A stretch of DNA of 60,000 nucleotides, taken from assembly GCF_964355755.1 (NCBI RefSeq), contig NC_092677.1, positions 24,400,101 through 24,460,100 on the forward strand, read 5' to 3'. The DNA is from Antedon mediterranea (Eukaryota > Echinodermata > Crinoidea > Comatulida > Antedonidae). How positions within the stretch are numbered: position 1 is the stretch's first letter; each line of letters begins with the position of its first letter. This document shows, piece by piece, positions 1-11,690 of this stretch. The position numbers and the translations under genes were made by a program. The notes beneath the pieces are model-generated. The model ran no database searches. It had not been told where the DNA came from and saw only the letters and a list, made by a program, of their open reading frames with translations.

Positions 1-52
1 GGTGTATAGGAATTATAGATATATTTATTTCAATAAAAACCATTGCAACATA
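1..52 (+). other. 3' end of a preceding array unit (polyA signal)
   Basis: The first bases match the sequence downstream of every gene in the array (17496, 31099, 42493, 55900). An AATAAA lies at 32-37 in the same context as AATAAA at 17527, 31130, 42524 and 55931. I infer the end of another LRR-GPCR gene just upstream of the window. The wording 'ggtgtatagg' here matches the copy right after the transposon at 17490, not the 'ggtgtaaagg' of the other units. Confidence 0.55.
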
Positions 53-2731
53 TGACGAAAGAATTTAGCAGATATCAACATTATGTTTAAATTTTGTTTT
101 TTGAGCTACATTGTTTGTCTGTTGATAAGTGTGTAGTTTAGAAAGATTAGGTTGGTTGATTGTAAAGTATAGTAAATTATCAAATTGATTTATTACAAAT
201 TAAATATTATATTTGTTATCTTTGTGAATATTTTGTATATAAAGATACATTTGAATAATTAGTTTCATTATTTATTCAATTTGTTAAGATATTGAGTGTA
301 TCTCACAAAGGACAAACAAAAAGATTTAGTATAGATTGGCTAGTAAGATTTACTATCAGTCTGTGTTTTATCTTTTAACTTTGTAACTGTGTGTTTGTCT
401 GTATTCAATTCATCCTATGTACGTTTAATTATTCACGTTTTTATTCAAACTTTGCATTTAGATCAACAAAATACTTTCTTTATTATCTGTAATAAACAGC
501 TATATACTCTGTCGGAATACTAATAAATATTAGATGGAAAAGAATTATTGTATCTTTATAATTATTTGGTTCCTACATTGGTTTAAACTTAATGAGATAC
601 AACTGAATTGAATTGGAAGCAATATATCGTCAATTAATAGATGATCCTATAACATAGGTTTTTTGTAATTTGTCGGATACCACTTTTTCATGGAGTTTAC
701 ATAAATAATAATATTATCTGACTACATGTGTTTTTGTAATTTTGCAATTAGTGATAGTTAAATCCAATGAATAATTAAAATCACCAACGCGACCAATTTC
801 CTAAGAAATTAGAAATGTATTTATTATTCTTATTACACTGTAAAATATTGTTTAGATCTTAAACATCTATTTTGTACCCACTTTTTCATCTTTATTTTAT
901 TATTTATTTTATTTATTTTTATTTTATTCAGTTCACAACCAACAGCGATGAAACCGCCACTAACAGGTTGGATATAAACATAATAAACTATAATAATAAG
1001 TTCAAAGAAGCAACAAAAACATAAACAAAGATTGGAACATTATAGCGTGTTTAAAACCTAAACGTGTTTATAGCTACATTTTGTTTTCCTCCACTCGTTT
1101 AGCAGTCAACATGTAACTATTATGTTCAGTCAACATGTTTAGGTACGTGTTTAGCGTTGCGTGCAGCGCATATGATTTTACTGTGGCGGAAAAAAAGTTC
1201 CACACATGAGCTCCACACGTGGCAAATTAATATTGCTTTATATTGCTCCACATGTTTAACAATAAGCACGTCACTGATGTGTTGAGTTGGATACAGACTG
1301 CATGTTTAGAACCTAAACATGTTCATATCTAAACATGTTTAAGGCTAAATGTGTGGAAAACGTTGGTACAAATAGATGTTTAAGATCTAAACACTATTTT
1401 TACAGTGATAATATGATTTTTGTTTGCTCGTCTGATTTCGCTGATGTCATCATCTGCCAGGGATGAATATTTCTATTTGTACAAATAAAACAAAATATTT
1501 CGTTGAGACAAGAACTAACTGATTATGTTGTATTCAGTGATATTTGAGAAAGTGTTGCCTAACTCAATGGTAATCCTAAACGAATGTGTCCATCATAGAA
1601 GGACATACACATGGCTGCGTACAGTCGCGTGCTCAAGTTAGTGTTTACCGACCAGTGAGCTGTAGAGTCGCGTTGCACGTGATTAAAAACCGAAGCGAAA
1701 TTTTAATTTATGGGTGTCCTCGTGTTTTAAAAACTAATTTCTTTCCATTCATATCCAAAATTTCAACATACTAAAATGGTATTATCTAATTTATATTTAA
1801 ATTGCACGTGGCCATAATTAACTCACTCCTTTGTAGATTCATCCTCACACTAAGAGTTTTGTATTTTCAAATAACAGTGCAAAATCCACTCACCTACAGA
1901 TTCATTATATTCCTAAAAGTTTCTATTCTCAATTTAATTCCTAGAACTTACATTGCCTGATGCTCAACACTGCTTTGCTTTAAGTATGAATACTGATTTT
2001 GAATTCAGTATAACAACTAGATTCATTTCAGCCACAACAAGCGGTTTTGTTCATATTTAATTCTGAGTAACAGACGGAGCTGATGCTTCAACCTTTTTGC
2101 GTAAAAAAACATTTTCTGCAACAAGATACAAGAAACTTTATTTGTCTTCGTAAAAACAAAGGAATATCGGTTGTCAGCAAATCCCATTAAAAGGATACAT
2201 ATACATAAACGGACTAAAGAATGACAATTAGTTATTTAGACTAATACTTTTTTTGTATAGACAAATACTTTCTTTTTTATATATTAAATAACAAATATTA
2301 TTTGTATTTAAAAAACATGAAAAATGAATAATAATTAAAAAAAACTTTTTTTAGATCCAATTTTTTGAAAAACTATTATGTAAAATTAAAATGGCATATT
2401 AAAAAAACCATTTAAAACATTATTTTTTCAGGGGGACAATAATCTTTATATTAAAAAATTTAGTTACAGCAGTAAAATACACTCTATACATGATGACGTG
2501 TGAAGCTCCACAAATCGAAATAATGGATTATCAAAAGAAAAACAATCAATAATTAAATCATATTACACCCACAAACAATAATTGAATGCGTCTGGTAATG
2601 TGATTTAAGTGATTGTCATCTTAAAAATGAATGAAGAAATCATAAAATAATAAGACCTATGCATTATACTAGAGAGCTTTTCACAAACTAACGGTTCATT
2701 TCTATTACCGATTTAATACGTATGTAAGAAG
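53..2731 (+). other. 5' flank of gene A (no gene seen)
   Basis: No convincing gene. The region is AT-rich and repeated in front of genes B-E. Positions 748-1217 form a 470-bp block present in units 1, 4 and 5 but absent from units 2 and 3. Positions 1240-1400 hold several copies of the palindrome AAACATGTTT. About 1610-1720 carries a segment related to one at 3646-3715 inside intron 1. About 2300-2460 is MITE-derived, ending in a 'cagggggacaat' motif, and lacks the nested TTAA element found in the other units. Short ORFs here are interrupted by indels between units. Confidence 0.6.
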
Positions 2732-2819
2732 ATGTTCATCTTTAAAGACGTAAGAATACTAGTACCAGGCCTAGTAATAGTACTATCGCCATTCTGTCTC
2801 ACAAATAAAGTCAAACCTG
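2732..2819 (+). CDS. Gene A exon 1: signal peptide
   Basis: The ATG follows a short AT-rich leader; 29 codons plus one base precede a GTATGT donor. It encodes MFIFKDVRILVPGLVIVLSP followed by a polar end, a basic-then-hydrophobic signal sequence. The exon ends in phase 1, which fits the phase-1 start of exon 2 after TTTTCAG at 4033. Relative to genes B-E it has several replacements (Pro, Ile and Ser in the core; Lys near the end). The same ATG is kept in all five units, which supports this start. Confidence 0.72.
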
Positions 2820-2963
2820 GTATGTATTAAATGCATTCAAAATTTAGAACTTAAGTGACTGCTTAAACATGAACTATCATCACTATCTAAGTAGGCCTGT
2901 GTCTGAATAATCATGGGCAATGTCAGATATTTTAGATACTATTATCTGTTCTGGGACCGTCTT

Positions 2964-3012
2964 ACCCAGTACCGTTTTGATCGTACGATTAATCGGGAAA
3001 CCACCTCACGAC
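2964..3012 (+). repeat. Solo terminal-repeat remnant of the foldback-like element
   Basis: The 49 bp closely match the outer end of the 12259-17490 element ('acccagtaccgttttgat' then 'cgggaaaccacctcacga'). Gene C's intron 1 lacks this stretch at the equivalent place (about 34212). It is either a short insertion or the scar of an excised copy. Confidence 0.55.
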
Positions 3013-3204
3013 ATCTATTTCTGCATTCTTATAATAACTATATCTTTTGTTCATACTTTATGTTGGGTCATTCTTTTTTTACTAATTAATACTGTACTGT
3101 GTAAAACAGATGTTTCTGTTTTTGCCGATTGTTCTCAGGTTTTGTGAAATTGTCAAAACTTTATACGGATAAACCGCATCTCAAGGTATTCAATCTTGTT
3201 TCAA

Positions 3205-3494
3205 AGTGTTTTTCTGTTAGTGTTCAAATGTCCACGATACAACAGTATTGACACAAGACGTAACATTTTTTTTTTAGTGTTTGGTTCTGTTAGTGTTAAA
3301 GTTTCCATCATACAACAGTGTTGAAAGCGCGTAGCATTTTGTTAGTGTTTGAATACACGATCAGGTTTTTGCATCGTGTTTGATTCTGTCAGTGTCCATG
3401 TTTCCACCATACAACAGTGTTGAATACACGATCAGGTTTTTGCATCGTGTTTGGTTCTGTCAGTGTCCATGTTTCCACCATACAGCAGTGTAAC
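3205..3494 (+). repeat. Intron-1 minisatellite, gene A (about 4 copies)
   Basis: Imperfect direct repeats of roughly 65-95 bp share the core 'caccatacaacagtgttga' and 'ttagtgtttggttctgt'. Copies abut with no unique spacers, so this is not a CRISPR array. The same array has about 15 copies in gene B, 4 in C and 16 in D. Confidence 0.8.
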
Positions 3495-4033
3495 ATTAAT
3501 CTGTATCCTGTGGTATACAGCCGCAATAACGTATCACTGTGTGCGTGTATGGCGAAGTCTATACGGTACCGGACACAGTCGAATACCTTTGTTTTAAAGA
3601 AAATCTTATTTTGGAACTTATTAAATTATTATTAACAAGGCCATATGCATGGATGCAGTCGCGTGCTCAAGTTAGTGTTTACCAACCAACCGACACAGTG
3701 TTGCACGCGACTCAAAAGCTAAGCATTAAACTATGGGGAACTCATGATACAATACATTCCAATTAATTGTTTATGATGCTTTCTGTTTTCTTTATTTTTA
3801 ATTTTAAGGTTTCAACCATATTTTATGTTGAATGTAAAATTTTAAGAGGATAATCATTAATAACAGTTTTGCAAATTTGCCATCTATGATTTATTCTAAA
3901 AGTTGTATTCATGTAAATATAATGTTTGATTTATACATACCTACCGTACAAAATAATTTTGGACTAATGTTTTTTTTATTGGTGAACATCGACGAATAGT
4001 TCTGTATATAGACTTCACAAACACAATTTTCAG

Positions 4034-4151
4034 TTTATCCACAGGGTTGCTCAGGCCAAAATTTATTTCCTGGTGTAGTTTGTTCACCATGGAACATGAA
4101 AACAGTTGCAGAACTCATTAAGTATAATAAACAAAGCACCATATTAACATT
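4034..4151 (+). CDS. Gene A exon 2: N-terminal cap of the LRR domain
   Basis: Acceptor TTTTCAG, donor GTAAGT, 118 nt, phase 1 to phase 2. It encodes VYPQGC, a 10-residue loop, then CSPWNM and a conserved stretch ending in ILTL, which runs into the first LRR. The two cysteines and the position directly before the repeats suggest an LRRNT-like cap. An LDLa module is excluded because there are only two cysteines. Confidence 0.7.
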
Positions 4152-4854
4152 GTAAGTATTGCAGTGTACGTACGGTTGCTTTTAAGTAAATACAGAACAT
4201 ACTTTGTTTATTTCTCAATGTAGAGGGTATTGCTAAACCGAAAACCTTCACAAACATAGCAAACCCCATCGAACCAACATAAACAAGTAGAATTAATTTC
4301 GTCACTTTGACGAATTGTAGGTGATCATTGTGATAACAAAATATATTAAAATATGAGCGCAAAGCGTTGTAGTGCTGCTGAGTTGTGCCTATTGTGTAGT
4401 CTAGTCATAGAATATATAACGTATATAATATACACGGGTCCCATATATGTTCTAATGGCATGATGTAGTTATCCAAATCAAAGAAAAAAAATTACAGAAT
4501 TGTAAATCGTCCAAAATAGACCATGATTTATTACTGAGATTTTTTCAAAAACACGGGTGAAATGGACTGATACTGCTAAGGGAGAGAAATGCCTAATAAA
4601 GTCTACTTTAGTTATAAAATAAGAAAAAAAGCATTGTATTTTGTAATTCTCACACTCTAGGCCCTTAACGTTTATTTTCTCTTCGTTTAGCAATTATTTA
4701 CCGAGAAGCACAAAATGATGTATACAAGTGTTATTTTCAGAAATCTTAATAAATGTGATAATTTATTGTAAAGCGTTTACAACCAGCCTATATTTAAATT
4801 AAATTTCAAAAATCTAAAAACGGTTCATTGTTATATTTAGCAGCATAGTAGGCC

Positions 4855-5000
4855 TGTGGTGTAATGAATAAAACAACAATACACACAATATGTATACATA
4901 GATATGTGTGCTTTTTTAATGAAATCAAATCGTTCAATCAAATAACAGGAAATATTCAGGTGTTATATAGTATGGTATAATTAATACTATACCTATACCT
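4855..5000 (+). other. Intron module that has lost its LRR exon
   Basis: The intron sequence normally found before an LRR exon ('caggtgttatatagtatgg') runs into the sequence normally found after one ('cctatgaagttaatcata') at about 4990. The acceptor, all 72 exon bases and the donor are missing. It records the clean loss of one cassette. Confidence 0.6.
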
Positions 5001-5416
5001 ATGAAGTTAATCATAATGTTATTTACTGCACAATATACACATATTTTTAAAAAAATATGTTAAAACTAGCACATAAATATAGGCCATGCTTATTGTGTCA
5101 TATTCTAAATTAAATTCGTCAATATTAAACTGTATGAAAGCAAACTTGTGCCTGAAACTGAAAAGGCTTTCCGTTGCAAAATGTAAATTAAATGGTAAGT
5201 TTAGCAATTATTTGCTAAGCACAAAATGATGTATAAAAGTGTTATTGTCAGAAATCTTAATAAATGTGATAATTCATTGCAAAGCATCCACATCAGTCTA
5301 TATTTTATCATTTGAATAATTAATAAAATGTTGATTGTCTTTAAATTGTTTATTGAATTATTTAGCAGCACAATATGGTATAATTAATAAAACTTTCATA
5401 TTTCACAACTTTTAAG

Positions 5417-8400
5417 GGAATTGCAAAACAATCAAATTATTGCATTGACAGAGAATGCATTCGCTGGTTTGAAATCATTGGAATGGCTGTAAGTGACATT
5501 GTTTATGTTTACATATCTATGACGTTAATCATAATGTTATTTACTGCACAATATACAAATATTTACAAAACAATATGTTAAAGTAAACTTGAGCCTGAAA
5601 CTGTAAAGGCTTTCCGTTGCAAAATGTAATTAACTAGTGAGTTTAGCAATTATTTGCTGATATGCTCACAATGATGTATAAATGTGTTATTGTCAGAAAT
5701 CTTAATAAAGGTGATAATTCATTGCAAAAAATCCACATCGGTCTATATTTAATTTATATTTCAATAATCTAAAAATGGTTCATTGTTATATTTAATAAGT
5801 ATTTAGCAGCATAGTAGGCCTGTGGTGTAATGAATAAAACAACAATACATACAATATGTGATGTAAGATATATGATGTGTGCTTTTTTAATGAAATCAAA
5901 TCGTTCAATCAAATAACAGGAAATATTCAGGTGTTATATAGTATGGTATAATTAATAAAACTATCTTTTACATTTCATAATTATGAAGGTGGTTGTACAG
6001 CAATCAAATTAGTACATTGACAGCCAATGCATTCGCTGGTTTGGAATCATTGAAATACCTGTAAGTGACGTTGTTTATGTTTACCTATGACGTTAATTAT
6101 AATGTTATTTACTGCACAATATATACATATTTAAAAACAATAGTTTAAAACTAGTACATACAAATAGGCCAATGCTTATTGTGTCATATTCAAAATGAAA
6201 TTGTCCTATATTAAACTGTATGAAAGCAAACTTGAGCCTGAAACTGTAAAGGCTTTCCGTTGCAAAATGTAAATTAAATGGCGAGTTTAGCAATTATTTT
6301 CTGTTAATCACACAATGATGTATAAATGTGTTATTTTCAGAAATCTTAATAAAGGTGATAATTCATTGCAAAAAATCCACATCAGTCTATATTTATCATT
6401 TTAATAATTAAAAAAATGTTGAATGTCTTTTAATTGTTTAATGAATTATTTAGCAGTATAATATGGTATAATTAATAAAACTGTCATATTTCACAACTTT
6501 TAAGGTGGTTGCAAAGCAATCAAATTAGTACATTGACAGCCAATACATTCGCTGGTTTGGAATCATTGGAAGAACTGTAAGTGACATTGATTATGTTTAC
6601 ATACCTATGACGTTAACCGTAATGTTATTTACTGCACAATATACACACATTTAAAAACATTATTTTAAAACTAGTACATAAATATAGGCCAATGCTTATT
6701 GTGTCATTATTCAAAATGAAATTCGTCAATATTAAACTGTATAAAAGCAAACTTGAGCCTGAAACTGTAAAGGCTTTCCGTTTCAAAATGTAAATTAAAT
6801 GGTGAGTTTAGCAATTATTTTCTGTTAATCACACAATGATGTATAAATGTGTTATTGTCAGAAATCTCAATAAATTAATTCATTGCAAAAAATCCACATC
6901 AGTCTATATTTAATTTATATTTCAATATTCTAAAAATGGTTCATTGTTATATTTAATAAGTATTTAGCAGCATAGTAGGCCTGTGGTGTAATGAATAAAA
7001 CAACAATACATACAATATGTGATGTAAGATATATGATGTGTGCTTTTTTAATGAAATCAAATCGTTCAATCAAATAACATGAACTTTTCAGGTGTTATAT
7101 AGTATACAAATAATGAATGTTTATGAGTGCAATGGTACAAATAATGGCACGAGGTGAATGATGAAAGGTTATATCAACGAGGCAAAGCCGAGTTGATATA
7201 ACCTTTCATCATTCACCAAGTGCCATTATTTGTACCATTACACGAATACAAAACATTCATTATTTGTTTTATATAACATCTAGACGTTTTTTTTTTCGTA
7301 CACAAAAATGTTTCAAAAAGTACTATTTAACGATCGTTGAATAGTGCGTACTATTGCACGCCATGTGACCCACATTCGTCCAATCAAATGACAGGAATTT
7401 ATATAGGTGTTATATAGTATGGTATAATTAATAAAAACTATCTTTTACATTTCATAATTTTGAAGGCAGTTGTACAACAATCAAATTAGTACATTGACAG
7501 CCAATGCATTTGCTGGTTTGGAATCATTGAAAGAACTGTAAGTGTTATTCTTCATCACATCCACATACGTATTTCCATATATATCATGTTTTATACACAT
7601 TACACATATTTAAAACTAGTACATAAATATAGGACAATGCTTATTGTGTCATATTCTAAATTAAATTCCTCAATATTAAATTGTATGAAAGCAAACTTGA
7701 GCCTGAAACTGTAAAGGCTTTCCGTTGCAAAATGTAAATTAAATGGCGAGTTTAGCAATTATTTGCTGATATGCTCATAATGATTGTATAAATGTGTTAT
7801 TGTCAGAAATCTTAATAAATGTGATAATTCATTGCAAAAAATCCACATCAGTCTATATTTAATTTATATTTCAATAATCTAAAAATGGTTTATTGTTATA
7901 TTAAATAAGTATTTAGCAGCATAGTAGGCCTGTGGTGTAATGAATAAAACAACAATACACACAATATGTATACATAGATATATGGTGTGTGCTTTTTTAA
8001 TGAAATCAAATCGTTCAATCAAATAACATGAAATATTCAGGTGTTATATAGTATGGTATAATTAATAAAAACTATCTTTTACATTTCATAATTATGAAGG
8101 TGGTTGGAAAACAATCAAATTAGTACATTGACAGCCAATGCATTCGCTGGTTTGGAATCATTGAAATACCTGTAAGTGACGTTGTTTATGTTTACCTATG
8201 ACGTTAATTATAATGTTATTTACTGCACAATATATACATATTTAAAAACAATAGTTTAAAACTAGTACATACAAATAGGCCAATGCTTATTGTGTCATAT
8301 TCAAAATGAAATTCTCCTATATTAAACTGTATGAAAGCAAACTTGAGCATGAAAGTGAAAAGGCTTTCCGTTACAAAATGTAAATTAAATTGTGAGTTTA

Positions 8401-9340
8401 GCAATTATTTGCTGATATGCTCACAATGATTGTATAAATGTGTTATTGTCAGAAATCTTAATAAATGTGATAATTCATTGCAAAGCATCCACATCAGCCT
8501 ATATTTATTCATTTTAATAATTAAAAAAATGTTGATTGTCTTTTAATTGTTTAATGAATTATTTAGCAGTATAATATGGTATAATTAATCAAACTTTCAT
8601 ATTTCACAACTTTGAAGGGGGTTGTTCAACAATCAAATTAGAACATTGACAGAGAATGCATTCGCTGGTTTGGAATCATTGGAAATTCTGTAAGTGACGT
8701 TGATTATGTTTACAAACCTATAAAGTTAATCATAATGTTATTTACTCCACAATATACACAGATTAAAAAACAATATTTTTAAACTAGTACATAAATATAT
8801 AGGCCAATGCTTATTGTGTCATATTCTAAATGAAATTCCTCAACATTAAACTGTATGAAAGCAAACTTGAGCCTGAAACTGTAAAGGCTTTCCGTTTCAA
8901 AATGTAAAATAAATTGTGAGTTTAGCAATTATTTTCTGTTAATCACACAATGATGTATAAATGTGTTATTTTCAGAAATCTTAATAAATGTGATAATTCA
9001 TTGCAAAAAATCCACATCAGTCTATATTTAATTTATATTTCAATAATCTAAAAATGGTTCATTGTTATATTTAATAAGTATTTAGCAGCATAGTAGGCCT
9101 GTGGTGTAATGAATAAAACAACAATACACACAAAATGTATACATAGATATATGGTGTGTGCTTTTTTAATGAAGTCAAATCATTCAATCAAATAACATGA
9201 AATATTCAGGTGTTATATAGTATGGTATAATTATTAAAAACTATCTTTTACATTTCATAATTTTGAAGGTTGTTGCAAAACAATCAAATTAGTACATTGA
9301 CAGAGAATGCATTTGCTGGTTTGGAATCATTGAAAGACCT
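5417..9340 (+). CDS. Gene A LRR cassette array (7 exons)
   Basis: Seven 72-bp exons, each one 24-residue LRR with phase-2 edges: 5417-5488, 5989-6060, 6505-6576, 7466-7537, 8100-8171, 8618-8689 and 9269-9340. Variable starts in order: ELQNN, WLYSN, WLQSN, QLYNN, WLENN, GLFNN, LLQNN. The following QI.TLT.N.FAGL.SL is nearly constant. The ends are EWL, KYL, EEL, KEL, KYL, EIL, KDL. The pattern LxxLxLxxNxI is the typical extracellular LRR. Exposed beta-strand residues carry most of the variation. Introns are 440-890 bp and of two alternating sequence types. Confidence 0.9.
7092..7281. mobile_element. Palindromic MITE-like hairpin in a gene A intron
   Basis: An almost perfect inverted repeat with ~85-bp arms (about 7092-7178 and 7191-7281) around a short loop. 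Inner arm ends are 'aaaggttatatcaac' and 'gttgatataacctttc'. Adjacent unique sequence runs to about 7376, after which the intron consensus ('caatcaaatgacaggaattt') resumes. The part of the intron consensus just before the insertion is repeated after it, about 33-45 bp on each side with mismatches. No ORF. The other genes lack it. Confidence 0.65.
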
Positions 9341-9751
9341 GTAAGTGTTATTCTTCATCATATCCACATACGTACCTCCATACTGTATATCATGTTATAT
9401 ACACATTACACACATTGTACATATACATCGTAACCTTATTTTGTTACTTTTGTCAACATGGATTATTTTCATAATAATTCATTATTGAGTAAATCAAAAT
9501 TATAGTATTTATTAGTTTGTTACCAATATTAGGAATATTTAGCCTGTGAATCAAATTTAAGTTAGTAAGCTATAAGATTTAAAAAGAAATTTTTAATTTT
9601 ATTCGTATTTATTCATTCATTTTGACACACCAGCCCTGGTTTTTATTCTTACAAAGTTATTACAATTTAATCTCACTCTTATTTGTTGTGACGAAATACC
9701 TCTCCTCATAGAATTGACCAATATACATTAACTATTAGCTTAATTAAACAG

Positions 9752-9826
9752 GTATTTACAGGACAACAATATAACTACTATTGATCAAGGCGCCTTCTCT
9801 GTTTTTGCCTCATCACTTGGAAAACT
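9752..9826 (+). CDS. Gene A constant exon, LRR (75 bp)
   Basis: Acceptor AACAG, donor GTAAGT. It encodes one 25-residue LRR starting YLQDNNITTID and ending SLGKL, phase 2 to phase 2. This exon is almost identical in genes A-D (28553-28627, 39368-39442, 53353-53427) and its introns are unlike those of the cassettes, so it sits outside the homogenised array. Confidence 0.85.
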
Positions 9827-10297
9827 GTAAGTAATTTATTCTGAAATTCATATGCAGTTTCTCGAAATAATTAATCACTTCAATTAGGTACTTTTCTTAT
9901 GCTATAAACATGTTATCCAAGAAAAAGCGGTATCAACAGGATAGGTTTACATACATTTTTTAAACATGGGTAAATTTTTACATTCATTATTGTATCTGGC
10001 TCATTCCATGGAGTTGAACATGAGAAAACATTTTAAAAGTTAACAACTTTTTATATAATTAAACATATAAGTAGAAGGATTATCTTAAGTGCCGACGGTG
10101 ATAAAAATATTATTTTGAGACTACATTGAATCAGTTAGACACTAAATTGATTGTGGTATACCTTCATTAATACGATATCACTAAAACGACATCGGTGCTA
10201 TCCAAATGAGACATATTCGTAGATATTTAGTTACATGTGAGCTACACTCATTGACACTGATTTGATATTTGTTTCCATATTTTTTTTTTTTTTACAG

Positions 10298-10369
10298 AGA
10301 CATCAGACGCAACAATTTACAAGTTTACAGAGAAAGTACTTTTGAAGAATTGAAATATATAACAGAATT
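10298..10369 (+). CDS. Gene A constant exon, last LRR (72 bp)
   Basis: Acceptor TTTACAG, donor GTAAGT. It encodes DIRRNNLQVYRESTFEELKY and a short tail ending ITEL, one LRR leading to the hinge. Copies lie at 29118-29189, 40501-40572 and 53916-53986; the last is 71 bp and frame-shifted. Confidence 0.85.
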
Positions 10370-10705
10370 GTAAGTATTATGTCGGATTTAGAAATTCTTT
10401 ATATTCATTAAATGATATCTTTATTTTGTTTTAACACAGTTACCAATTCCACATGCATGCCGACAGTGGCCTAACAAATTGTTTATGTAGGCCTACAGCT
10501 TTTAGGTTATTTTAAATTTCTCCTTCACTTCTATCTTTTAAATTGGTCGTACACGTCATACTTTTACTATACGAGTAGATTTGATTGGCTGTAAAGCAGT
10601 TGTTATTCCACCTGTTATAGAACTAAAACCATTATAAACATTGTTATAGTAGGCTACTACTGTATTTAACAACTTCCATTAAATTCAATTGTTTTTTTAA
10701 CATAG

Positions 10706-11690
10706 ATATTCAGATTTGTTTCGTCTCTGTTGTGTTGTTGGAGAAATTGAAGTATGTGAGCCTACTGATGCTTTTGCGTCCTGCGCTGACTTACTAAAGA
10801 GAGAAGTTCTTAGGATATTGATGATAGTTATTGGACTGTCATCTTTTATCGGTAACTTGATTGTCATCATATCGCGAAGGATAAACAAAGAAAATAGGTC
10901 TACAGTTGATTCTATTCTACTCACTAATCTTGCCGCGGCTGACTTGCTGATGGCAATTTATTTGCTGATCATCGCAGGTGCAGATATACACTACAGAGGA
11001 AGGTACGCGAAGGTTGCCAGCGAATGGAAAAACAGCTTTCTCTGCTCTTTTTCCGGTGCTATTTCAACACTGTCTGGGCAGTGTTCCGTGTCAACCTTGA
11101 TGGTTATGAGTATTAACCGTGCTATAAACATCGTCTATCCATTCAGCACCAAACGGCTCAAAGGTACGAAATGCAAAATTATCATCGGTATTGCTTGGCT
11201 GGTATGACTTTTTATTAGTTTCCTTCCACTGGTAGCTAACAAGTCACAGGTCGGCATACCATATTTTGGCGAGAACTACTACGGAAAACAAAGTGTGTGT
11301 CTCGCGTTGCCACTAACACGACATCGATTACCAGGCTGGGAGTACGCCACGGCCATATTCATCGCATTCAATGGCTTGGGTTTTTTTGTTATCGCAGCAA
11401 GTTATTTGACGATTTTCCTCTCCGTTAAGAGATCTGCAATCACGGCTAACAGAATGCAGAGACGAGAAGAGGAAATCAAAATGGCCGTGAAACTAGGGTT
11501 TATTGTTTTCACCGATTTCTGTTGCTGGTTTCCCATCATAGTAATGGGAATTTGTTCAGAGATGGAGTGGTGGAGAATTCCTGATGATATATACGTTTGG
11601 GCAGCAACATTTATAATTCCCATTAACTCATCAGTAAACCCATATCTTTACACAATTATCTATATGTGTAAAAGCGAGCGTAGGCCATAA
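10706..11690 (+). pseudogene. Gene A 7TM exon, broken by TGA at 11205
   Basis: The exon starts after ACATAG and first completes a Leu codon, then reads YSDLFRLCCVVGE with a four-cysteine hinge (CC, C, C). TM1 has GN, TM2 has NLAAADLLM and TM3 ends in NRA. TM4 is cut by TGA 11205-11207. Downstream, an open stretch still encodes ECL2, TM5, TM6 (FTDFCCWFPI) and TM7 (NSSVNPYLY), ending KSERRP at TAA 11688. A second change converts the His after AlaAsnLysSer to Gln. The sequence is closest to gene D's exon (both have SSFIGN and LMVMS). Confidence 0.9.

Larger units (their letters stand above)
2732..11690 (+). pseudogene. Gene A: LRR-containing GPCR (LGR/RXFP-like), nonsense mutation in TM4
   Basis: Eleven-plus-one exon gene: signal exon 2732-2819; cap exon 4034-4151; seven 72-bp LRR exons (5417-5488, 5989-6060, 6505-6576, 7466-7537, 8100-8171, 8618-8689, 9269-9340); constant exons 9752-9826 (75 bp) and 10298-10369 (72 bp); 7TM exon 10706-11690. 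All introns are GT-AG and the phases fit throughout. The joined frame ends at TGA 11205-11207, where genes B, C and D have TGG (Trp of TM4), giving 452 residues without TM5-7. Without the stop it would be 613. The rest of the 7TM exon stays open, so the lesion looks recent. A module near 4990 has lost its LRR exon. A foldback-like transposon separates the gene from its usual polyA signal. Likely a recent pseudogene, unless the transcript is edited or the base is polymorphic. Confidence 0.85.

Noticed and set aside
4034-4151. LDLa module as in relaxin receptors
   Set aside because: Only two cysteines and no acidic calcium-binding pattern. It reads as a cap directly before the LRRs.
5019-5207. 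Repeated ~62-codon minus-strand ORFs (also 6105, 8216, 37882, 48352, 51342, 52341)
   Set aside because: They read through the shared LRR introns on the opposite strand. They recur only because the introns are copies, and they break in many other copies.
10697-10924. Minus-strand ORFs of 73-75 codons over the 7TM exons (also 11402, 29519, 40901, 41606, 54315, 55020)
   Set aside because: Antisense shadows of the conserved receptor exon.
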